Assembly: GCA_036023115.1 (NCBI GenBank)
Contig: JAYKKT010000089.1
Location: 19,835,001 to 19,899,000, forward strand
DNA from: Brasenia schreberi
Taxonomy: Eukaryota; Streptophyta; Magnoliopsida; Nymphaeales; Cabombaceae
Length of the DNA stretch: 64,000 bases
Direction of reading: 5' to 3'
The notes below the pieces were generated by a model. It was not told the DNA's origin and searched no databases. It worked only from the letters and a program-made list of their open reading frames with translations. The translations under genes were made by a program, and so were the position numbers. Every line of letters begins with the position of its first letter. The first letter of the stretch is position 1. Shown piece by piece: positions 55,675-64,000 of the stretch.

Positions 55675-58489
55675 GAGGTGTCTATTTCGGGTCTTTAAAA
55701 TGCGATTGCATGTTTTAGATCACGTGGATTTGCACGTGCCTAAGTCTTTTCTTTTATCCCTTTTCGGGCCACCTAGTTTGTGTGTTATGAACACTCCACT
55801 ACATGGGCGAATTCGAGCGGGGCTTGCTTCGATGCAATATGCGTCCTACCTCGTGATATGGCGTAGATGCAATGCAAACTCACGCTACTCCAAAGGGAAA
55901 ACCCGAAATGTAAAGACAATACTGAAGGGAAATAACCGAAGGGAAATAACTGAAGGGAAATATGTATATAGATTATGTATATGAGCCCTTACTCGGGTCT
56001 TGCAAATAAGAGCGAAGGCTCAATGTGGGTGCGTGCTTGAATTGAAAAACTTACTCACACGACATGAAATTAAACCCAAATATAAATTGCAGTATGGCCT
56101 TGACTAAGGTCTTGGGAGTAAGAGCGAAGGCTCAATGTGTGTGAGAGTGCTTGAATTGAAGTACTACACACACAACATAAATGAAACCCAAATAGTATAG
56201 GTCGGCCCTTACTTGGGTCTTTCAAATAAGAGCGAAAGCTCAATGTGTGTGAGAGTGCTTGAATTGAAAGACAATGCACCCAACTTAAGCAAAAACCCTT
56301 CGAAAATGAAAGTATATATATCTACTTATGTATTAGGGGCTGATTAGGCCCGTGTGTGTTCAAAATCGTGCACAACTAAGAGAGTGCATGTGTGTGGGTG
56401 TACCAAGCCACGTTATTACAAGCGGGGGGAGACTATGCTCCGTTATTACAACCCCGTATCAAATTGAATCTCAAGCAAGTATACAACTAAAGACCGAGTT
56501 TAGGCACTTACGAGTAGCTGGTCCGTAGAGGCCTTGCTTGAGCGTGGGCTTGGCCTTCGCCTTGGGCTGCAAACGGGAGCTCCGCGAGGGTGAACGACAA
56601 AGGGTGCTGGCCGGCTGCAAGTGGGGCGCGGGATAGGCGCCTCGAAGGTGGCCGGCTGCAAGTGGGTGTCGCCTTGATGTGGGGGATTAAAGGGGCTGGG
56701 CCAAATGAGTGTGTAGGGTCACTAGGAGAGTATAGAGTGTTGGGGAGTATGGACCTAAAGGGAGTTTAAGGGAAGGCCGAATGGGACACCTAGGGGAAAA
56801 GAGATGGCTGGCCGGGTGTAGTTAGGGTAGTTAGGTAGTGGCCGGTGGTTTAGGTTGTGATAGGTTCGGCTAAGTGAGAATGGTGGCAGCAAAGGGCTGA
56901 TGTGTAGGTAAGGTGGTGGTATGGTGGGTGGCTAGGAGTGGAGAGGGAGTAGAGAAGGAGCTTGGTAGAGTGGGGGGTACTTACCGAATGGGGAGAAGGT
57001 GGTGCTCGGCTGGAAGGAAGATGGGCAGGCTGTGAAGCTCGACCGGGAGGTGGTGGAGATGGCGGTGCAAGTGGTGGTGGAATGGAGGGATGGTGGTGGT
57101 GCAGGCGGCGCAGGTGGAGCAGCTGGGGAAGTGGAGGAGGTGGAGCAGGTTCGGCTGGACTTGGGGAAGGAGAGAACCCGGCTGGGATCTAGGTGAGGGG
57201 TTCCGGTTGGGCTTAGGGAGAGTAGCTGGATAGGATAACCCGCCCCCAAGGGGGGGGTTTATATAGGGATGGGTAGGTCGGTTAGGGCTGGGTTTGGGGT
57301 AGTGGTTAGGTGGTTTAGGTAGGGTGGTATGAAGATAAGGTGGGTTGGAAAGGGTAGGGCCAGATATTTTAAAAACTAGTGGTTTGGGTAGATTGTGGGC
57401 TAGGGGTGGTTTAGGGGTTTAGGGATAGGTTAGGTGGTTGGGTTTTAGGGTGAGGTTTAGTGAGCTAGGTTAGGTGATTAGGCTAGGTTTAGGGAAATTA
57501 ACCTAGGTTTAGGGAAGGATTAGGGAAGTGGGTTAGGTGATTAGGTTGGGATTAGGCCGGGATTAGGGAAGCGGGTTAGGTGATTAGGCTCAAATTAGGG
57601 GTGGATTAGGGAAGTGGGCTAGGATTAGGTGTTTTGGGTTAGGTTTAGGTGGAAGAGCTCCCTTTGCATGGCCCATAGCCCTTAACCACCTCATGTTGGT
57701 GCAGCCCTAGGTTAGGTTTTGGCTAATTACAAGCTTAAACCCACTCAATTAGGCTAACCCACATGATTAACCCCAAACTTGACACACAAGTCAAGCTTAA
57801 TTACAACACTCTTGATATTATCCATCCCCACTCTCTCTCATGCCCATAATCCCACGTGAATTTCAAGTGGGCCCCACCTCCATTTATGAGAAGGTGATGT
57901 GGGCCATGGATATGGATATTGGATTGGATCTCTGGATCCAAATCCAAATCCAAGTCCACATATGGGTTTGGATTGGGATCTGGATATATATGGTCCAGAT
58001 CCAATCCAAACTAAACTCTGACTCCTTCGAGCTGGGTTCGAAACGAAGGATTTGTGCGGGGTCTGACAGCATCAGTACTCCGTCTGCGTTGGGTCTTCGC
58101 CAACATGGTCATCCGCCTCCGTTTCTGCCTTTCGGAGATGACTTCAAATGACATTTTGATAAGAACAGGGTCTTGGACGTTCGAGATCCTGGGGGTATGG
58201 ATGTGATATGAGAGTTGCTGTGCCGGGCTTGACATGTGCTCCGGTTCCGGGCTCTCTTTGACTTTGTTGGTCCTGTCTTGATTAGGCCAAGCTGCTTCAG
58301 GGTTTCCAAACGTGTTTTAAAAGGTTTTCAAAAGCTATATTATATATTTTTGAAATACAGAGTTTAAAACATATGTACAGGGTTGTCTGGAAGGCTCCTG
58401 GGTTTCCAGACTCAAAATGGCCCTTTGGGGCTGCTTGTACAAAACCAGGTTTGTTTTGAAGAAATTCGTGGGATTTCGGGGTGTTTACA
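55672..58489 (-). mobile_element. 5' LTR of element L, lacking its U5 end
   Basis: Intact outer end GTGTTTACA at 58489. The inner end is broken at 55672, where gag sequence CGGCACTTCCTTTC runs into LTR GAGGTGTC. Contains TATA (57258-57265), telomere-like block (57390-57640), three U5 repeats (55990-56280), and U3 ORF with one stop (58235-57801). Compared with the 3' LTR only scattered substitutions are seen. Confidence 0.92.
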
Positions 58490-58577
58490 CTTCCCTTTAG
58501 AGGATTCATATCCCACACTTGACAAAATGCCCGATGAAGGAATCTTTAAGTTTTTGGAAAGTTTAGGAAATCATTAA
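58490..58577 (+). pseudogene. pol: pol of element K, continuation after element L
   Basis: CTTCC (the TSD copy) then CTTTAGAGGATTCATATCCC, which restores the frame of ADF|PLEDSYPTLDKMPDEGIFKFL before a stop at 58575-58577. Other copies continue here with aRNH; in K only a weak resemblance (ACATTTTGACATATTCTC) persists for some 60 bases, then homology is lost. Confidence 0.85.
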
Positions 58578-60339
58578 TATCTACATTTTGACATATTCTC
58601 TTAATTTTCAAAATACTAAAATAATTTATCTTTGGGATATCTTAGCTTGTGGATTGGCTAGTGTGTTCTTGATTATATATTGTGTATGTATTAAGTGTAA
58701 TGGATTTTCAAGCCTATGTCACACATCCATGCTTTCATGATGTATTTTGATATAGAGAAAAAAAGAAAAAGTGAAAAGTGAAAGAAAAAGGGACTGAGTA
58801 AATCTTCTTGTATATCTTTTTGTATCTAAAAGATATTATGCTTTTTATATATCTTCTTGTGTATCTTTTTGTATTTAAGAAATATTATGCCTTTTTATGT
58901 ATATTCAACCTTGAGATCTTATTGCATTTAAGAAGGGATCCATGCTCCATATGGATTTAAGAGTCCTATCTTATTTAATTGTCTATGAGTCAATGGATAG
59001 TTATTTTTGAGATTTTGAAAATTAAGATTTTGATCACTAAAATTGGTAGTATTCTTCCTCTATTAGTACAAGCTATGAATCAAGAGGGAATACTTTTTTC
59101 TTATGAATTTTATTTGAAGTGGTCCAGTCAAAAAAGGTTGATTTTCAAAAATACTTTTATGATTTTTCAAAACCAGCACATGAGCCATGATCACTTATAA
59201 AGAATTGGCTTGCATAATTATTCTTGGCTTAGTACCTAGATTTGTTCTAGTTTGTGTAAGTAGCCTTTTTCTTTCCTTTGTCCCATCAAGGTTGAGGCCA
59301 TGCACTTTATTCATCATGACATATGTGTCATATCTATGATACATTTCATAATATAAATGTATTTTTCTACAAGCTGGGACACTTTTTTTTATTTTGAGTC
59401 ATGGTAGGAGTTGAGTCTTGTTCCCCTTTTGGCATTAATATTAATGTCCTCTTTGTATTATGTTAGAGATGTTTGGCTCGACATTGCTCTTCTATGATAG
59501 TCCTTTGTTATTTAGGAGGGTTTTAAATTCTATTTTGGGTTCTCTACATTCAAGCCACTCTTTTCTCCTTCACTTAATTTTCACTCTATGCATCACTAAT
59601 ATCCATACCTTCATTTTGTTCTCACCTCATTTTACACCTATTCCAGCTTGGGATTGCTTTGTTCATGTTTTCACTAGCATGCTTTCATGATTTTTATAGA
59701 TCTTTAGTCTTTTATACTTTGCTAAATACTTTTTTAGGCTTTCTCCTTCTAGGATACATTCACTTGATCTTATTAGAGGTCTTTTGTGTTTGTAAAAGTT
59801 TAGCAAAGGGCTCAATCAAGATTCAAGCATCATTTCATGATGTTTTAAAAATTCATTATTTTAAAACCTATTTTATGGAAACAAATTCATTTCTTCAAAA
59901 AAGTCAAAAATTATCCCCTTTTAAAGAACTCCAATGGTTTTTCAAGAAAAAAGAATTTAAGGTCATCTTATTGATTTGATTTGAAAAGAAAATTTTCTTT
60001 AGTCGACATGAAAGTCTCTTTTTAAAATTGACCATCTTTCTCTTATTATAAAAAATATTTGTGTTGCACTCTGTCACATATATAGTTCATGGTACGTCTC
60101 ATGACAAACACATCTTTGGCCTTGGTCCGAACAAAATGGATCTATGAAATCTCCATCCAAAAAAAAAGAAAAAAAGGTTTCATGCCAAGTTTCATAAAAG
60201 ATTCCAAGTTTCTCAAGTAAAATTTTCTATGAAGATCTTTGAAGTAAGTCAAATTTTGATGTTTATTTTTTCACCTTCAATCAAACCTTATCTTAATTGA
60301 TGCCAAGCCTTATCTTAATTGATGCCAAAGAGAGACATC
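58578..60339 (+). other. AT-rich 3' interior of element K without integrase
   Basis: About 1.76 kb of A+T-rich sequence with no recognisable protein. Short frames (58979-59200, 59460-59690, 59659-59979) match nothing I know and look like chance frames. Contains a tandem duplication of about 49 bp (58802-58850 and 58851-58900) and a 22-bp duplication (60286-60307 and 60308-60330). It ends ATGCCAAAGAGAGACATC, matching the polypurine end of A, C and D. Thus K goes from RNH to the post-pol region without aRNH or integrase, by deletion, deep decay or original structure. Confidence 0.6.
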
Positions 60340-61023
60340 TATAAACACCAAAATTTTTCTTAATAAAAATATGTTTTATCTTATACAATGGGTTTTAAAG
60401 CTTTAATTTTAAAATACGTGAAATGACTATGGATCTTCGATCATAGGGTCTAGTTCTGCTTTACAATGAATAAAATCAAATGAGATTACTCATCATGGAA
60501 TATATTCAAAAAGAGAATAAACAGGAAGGGAAAGTTGCATCATCCACTTGCTTTATTTGGAAGAGTCTATCATTGAAGAAAATAAATAGGAATACCTAAA
60601 TTGTTTTCAGCCATTATGGAAAGCCATGCATACATATTACATATATGTTATATATATATCCATATATATGTATAAGAATATAATATATAATTATATAAAC
60701 ATGTAATAATTGGGGAACTAATCCATATATATCCTACGTATAATATATATATTTATTTATGTAACATAGGTCTTATATATATAACACTAGGTAAGTATGT
60801 AGTATCATAAAATATATGCATATTCACCTTATATATATTTACGTAACATAGGTCGTATTTATATAACAACCATTAAGTATGTATATATATGTAGTATCAT
60901 AAAATATATGCATTTATCTTAGATATATATTTATATATATGTATATATGTGTGTGGGGTTTGGTATAATATCCATGTATATTAATTATATCCACATAATC
61001 TATAGCTATATATGTAATGTATA
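60340..61023 (+). mobile_element. 3' LTR of element K, left part
   Basis: TATAAACACCAAAATTTT directly after the polypurine-like tract is read as a diverged TGTAAACACC LTR start. About 680 bp are visible before LTR M interrupts. The sequence is AT-rich and shares little else with the other LTRs. From 60610 it becomes TATA-rich, with an imperfect duplication of about 80-90 bp (60760-60840 and 60842-60935, GTAACATAGGTC...TAGTATCATAAAATATATGCAT). Confidence 0.55.
60760..60935 (+). repeat. Imperfect tandem duplication in AT-rich LTR K
   Basis: Two units, each beginning GTAACATAGGTC and including GTAGTATCATAAAATATATG. The second is longer by a TATATATG expansion. Surrounded by (TA)n-like sequence from about 60630 to 61020. 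Confidence 0.75.
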
Positions 61024-61795
61024 TGTAAACACCCCGAAATCCCACGATTTTCTCAAATATGCCTGGTTTCACAAAAGCAGCCCCAAAGGGCTATTTTGAG
61101 TCTGGAAACCCAGGAGCCTTCCAGACAACCCTATACATATTTGCCAATCTATACATATAGCTTTTAGACTTTAAAAAAAAAATCTTTTGAAACCCCGAAA
61201 GCCGCCTGGCCTAACAAAAGCAGGAACGAAAAGGCAAAGGAGAGCCCGGACCCGAAGCATACTTTAAGCCCGGCACATCAACTCTTGTATCAAAAGCATC
61301 CCTAAATTCGCAGGCATCCAAGCCCTAGATATCAGAAATTTGCTCGAAATGAACTCCTGAAGGTGAGAAGAAGAGCGGACGACAATGTTGGCGAAGACCC
61401 AACGCAAGACGGAGTACTGATGAAGTCAGGCCCCGCACAAACTATCCATTTCAAAACGCCATGAAGGAATCAAAAAATCAGATTTGGGCCAGATCTGGAC
61501 CATATATATCCAGATCCAAACCCAACATGTATTTGGATTTTGATTTGGATCCCAAGATCCAAATCCAATATCTATATCCATGGCCCACATCACCTTCTCA
61601 TAAATGGAGGTGAGGGGCCCACTACATTTCATGTGGCTTGGGTAGAGAGAGAAAGGGGGGATAAAGTATGAGTGAGAAAGTTGGTAGGCTTGACTTTTGG
61701 TCAAGGGTGGGTTAACCTTGTGGGTTTAGCCAAGAGTGTGGGTTTAAGCTTGTATGCACCTACACCTGACCTAGGGCTGCACCAACTTGAACATG
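61024..61795 (+). mobile_element. LTR M, left part
   Basis: TGTAAACACCCCGAAATCCC start, the GCCCCAAAGGGC segment, U3 inverted repeats (about 61490-61580), the CCATTTATGAGAAGG-type conserved block, the CTTGAC-TTTTG-GTCAAG hairpin near 61690 and GGGCTGCACCAAC near 61775. It is then cut by LTR N at 61796. Its loop and spacer sequences resemble LTR I more than A or L. Confidence 0.85.
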
Positions 61796-64000
61796 TGTAG
61801 ACGCGCAAAAATCCCCGCCTCTTCGCCTCTTTCGGGGGCTTGGAGTGGATCTTCTCGTGTGTCTAAGGCCTATGTATACAAATAGGGCGTGCCAGCTAGC
61901 TTACTCAAGCTAGCGAAGATATTTTGAACACTGACTTCTAAACGTGGCGACTGTGAGCAAGTAAGCTCTTGTCGTCGCAAACCTTCTTGCACCGATGCGC
62001 AAGGGTCAGTCTGTACGCTTTTGCAAAAAATCGAGTTTTGGAGAGAAAGTTCATGAAGCGGTTCGAGGTGTCTATTTCGGGTCTTTAGGATGCGATTGCG
62101 TATTTTAGATCACGCGGATTTGCACGTGCCTAAGTCTTTTCTTTTATCCCTCTTCGGGCCACCTAGTTTGTGTGTTATGAACACTCCACTACATGGGCGA
62201 ATTCGAGCGGGGCTTGCTTTGATGCAATATGCGTCCTACCTCGTGGTATGGCGTAGATGCAATGCAAACTCACGCTACTCCGAAGGGAAAACCCGAAATG
62301 TAAAGACAATACTGAAGGGGAAATAACCGAAGGGAAATAACCGAAGGGAAATAACCAAAGGGAAATAACCGAAAGGAAATAACTGAAGGGAAATATGTAT
62401 ATAGATTATGTATATGAGCCCTTACTCGGGTCTTGCAAATAAGAGCGAAGGCTCAATGTGGGTGCGTGCTTGAATTGAAAGACTTACACACACGACATGA
62501 AATTAAACCCAAATATAAATTGCAGTATGGCCTTGACTAAGGTCTTGGGAGTAAGAGCGAAGGCTCAATGTGTGTGAGAGTGCTTGAATTGAAAGACTAC
62601 CCACACGACATAAATGAAACCCAAATATAACTGCAATAAGGCCTTTACTAAGGTCTTGGGAGTAAGAGCGAAGGCTCAATGTGTGTGAAAGTGCTTGAAT
62701 TGAAAGACTTACTCACACGACATGAAATGAAACCCAAATAGTATAGGTCGGCCCTTACTTGGGTCTTTCAAATAAGAGCGAAAGCTCAATGTGTGTGAGA
62801 GTGCTTGAATTGAAAGACTTACTCACACGACATGAAATGAAACCCAAATAGTATAGGTCGGCCCTTACTTGGGTCTTTCAAATAAGAGCGAAAGCTCAAT
62901 GTGTGTGAGTGCTTGAATTGAAAGACAACGCACCCAACTTAAACAAAAACCCTTCGAAAATGAAAGTATATATGTACACTTATATATTAGGGGCTGATTA
63001 GGCCCGTGTGTGCTAAAAATCGTGCACGACTAAGAGAGTGCACGTGTGTGGTTGTGCCAAGCCACGTTATTACAAGCGGGGGGAGACTATGCTCCGTTAT
63101 TACAACCCCGTATCAAATTGAATTTCAAGCAAGTATACAACTAAGGACCAAGTTTAGACACTTACGAGTAGCTGGTCCGTAGAGGTCTTGCTGGGGCGTG
63201 GACTTGGCTTTGGGCTGCAAACGGGAGCTCCGCGAAGGTAGGTGATCAAAGGGGCTGGCCGGCTGCAAGTGGGGCGCGGGATAGGCGCCTCGAAGGTGGC
63301 CGGTGGCAAGTAGATGGCGGCTCCAAGTAGGGGTTTCAAGTGGCTGAATGAGTGGATTTTTAGGGTCACTAGGGGAGTTGAGAGTTTAGGGAAGCTGGAC
63401 CTAAAAGGTGAGCTGGTGGGAAGGCCGAGTAGGACACCTAGGGGAAGGCCGAATGGGAGATGATGGCTAGGTAGAGGCCAGCAACTTGGGTTATACTAGG
63501 TTCGGCTAGGTTGAAGTGGTGGTGACAAAGGGGCTGAGATGAAGGTAGGATGGGTGGCTAAGAGTGGAGAGGTGGTAGAGAGGGGCTTTGAGGGAGTTTG
63601 GGGTACTTACCGAATGGGGAGAGGTGGCGGATGAAGTGGGAAGCAGGCGGGCAGGTGGCTGTTGGCTGGTTCGGTTGGGTGGAGGTGATGGCGTCCGGCT
63701 GAGGGGTGGTGGTGGTGGATGGAAGAGGGAAGGTGGCGGAGCAGGTGGCGGCTGGTGGAGCAGATGGAGCAGGCGGAGGTGGGGAGTGGTCCCGGCTGGG
63801 TGAGAGAAGGGAGAAGGAGAGGGCCCGGCTGGGTGAGATGGTGGTTCCCACTTGGAAAACCCGCCCACAAGGAGGGGGCTTTAAATAGGGGATGGGTAGG
63901 TCGGTTAGGGCTGGGCTGTGGGTAGTGGTTAGGTGGTTTAGGTAGGGTGGTATGTAGATAAGGTGGGCTGGAAGGGGTTGGGCCAGATATTTTAAAACTA
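61796..64000 (-). mobile_element. LTR N, right side cut by window end
   Basis: Minus-strand LTR starting TGTAGACGCGC at 61796. Contains stem-loop 2 (near 61898), stem-loop 1 (about 61980-62015), a long 14-bp minisatellite (62313-62395), five U5 repeats (62410-62930), the GTAAGT sites on the minus strand (near 63161 and 63608), a CACC-rich leader, GC hairpin and TATA-like TTTAAATA (63879-63886), and the start of the telomere-like block. Proline/histidine-rich frames at 63506-63870 are leader repeats, not genes. Confidence 0.88.
62313..62395 (-). repeat. Expanded 14-bp minisatellite in LTR N
   Basis: On the plus strand CCGAAGGGAAATAA repeats about six times with point variants (CCAAAGGG, CCGAAAGG, CTGAAGGG). 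The homologous tract has two or three units in the L LTRs and about 4.5 in C. Confidence 0.85.

Larger units (their letters stand above)
45804..58489 (-). mobile_element. Element L: nearly complete Tat-type retrotransposon, TSD CTTCC
   Basis: Minus-strand element of 12,686 bp flanked by CTTCC at 45799-45803 and 58490-58494, inserted in pol of K. Order on the minus strand: 5' LTR (58489-55672), gag-PR lacking its start, pol, post-pol block, 3' LTR (48870-45804). Two small deletions: one joins gag to the middle of the 5' LTR (55672-55674, shared TTC), removing about 266 bp of U5, the PBS and the gag N-terminus; the other joins the 3' LTR to the post-pol block (48868-48870, shared GAT), removing the LTR start and polypurine tract. 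Between matching landmarks the LTRs span 2771 and 2770 bp, so the insertion is recent. Confidence 0.93.

Noticed and set aside
58979..59979. Possible host gene in the AT-rich stretch (frames of 73, 76 and 106 codons)
   Set aside because: Hydrophobic, Phe/Leu-rich chance frames in AT-rich DNA, without splice structure or a recognised domain, lying between pol of K and its polypurine-like tract.
60610..61020. Origin or matrix-attachment region in the TA-rich stretch
   Set aside because: Base composition alone does not support a specific function; the tandem duplication explains most of the pattern.

Overview
This window is nuclear DNA of a land plant, most likely a seed plant with a large, repeat-rich genome. 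I see no host gene, rRNA, tRNA or other cellular locus. Essentially all 64 kb consists of Ty3/gypsy LTR retrotransposons inserted into one another. The species cannot be read from the sequence. The elements belong to the Tat/Ogre-like branch: their pol carries a reverse transcriptase, a degenerate Ty3-type RNase H, a second archaeal-type RNase H (aRNH) and a D-D(35)-E integrase with a GPY-type tail, and their LTRs are about 2.7 to 3.5 kb. I label the elements A to N.

Layout, left to right. 1-2249: LTR F (-), cut by the window edge. 2250-9881: element A (+), with pol, a 3' non-coding block and the 3' LTR; F interrupts its pol. 9882-11069 and 19293-20718: two pieces of LTR B (+), split by element C. 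11070-19292: element C (+), internally deleted, with a near-perfect target-site duplication (TSD). 20719-22553 and 26049-26292: decayed interior of element D (+), split by solo LTR G (-, 22554-26048, TSD ACCCC). 26293-29034: 3' LTR of D. 29035-36900: element E (-), with partial pol, gag-PR, primer-binding site (PBS) and 5' LTR. 36901-38323: partial LTR H (+). 38324-44924: gag start, PBS and 5' LTR of element I (-), split by solo LTR J (+, 39253-42240, TSD AACTC). 44925-45803 and 58490-61023: old element K (+), split by element L (-, 45804-58489, TSD CTTCC), the most complete copy. 61024-61795: LTR M (+). 61796-64000: LTR N (-), cut by the window edge.

Read as insertions, the order from oldest host to youngest guest is K > I > H > E > D > B > A > F, with C also in B, G in D, J in I, L in K, and N in M in K. 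That would make eight levels at the left edge. Only C, G, J and L have both ends in view and a checkable TSD; the other levels are inferred from one-sided junctions.

All coding regions are broken. The stops that can be compared with a sister copy are transitions of the CAG>TAG, CGA>TGA, CAA>TAA or TGG>TAG/TGA kind, as expected from decay of methylated cytosine in silenced DNA. The most interesting signal is non-coding. The LTRs and the pol-to-LTR segment hold a recurring set of inverted repeats, and at least two show compensatory base changes between copies, which points to selected RNA structure. A copy of the PBS core also lies inside U5, and the part of the LTR just after the promoter is a slot filled by different tandem repeats in different lineages.
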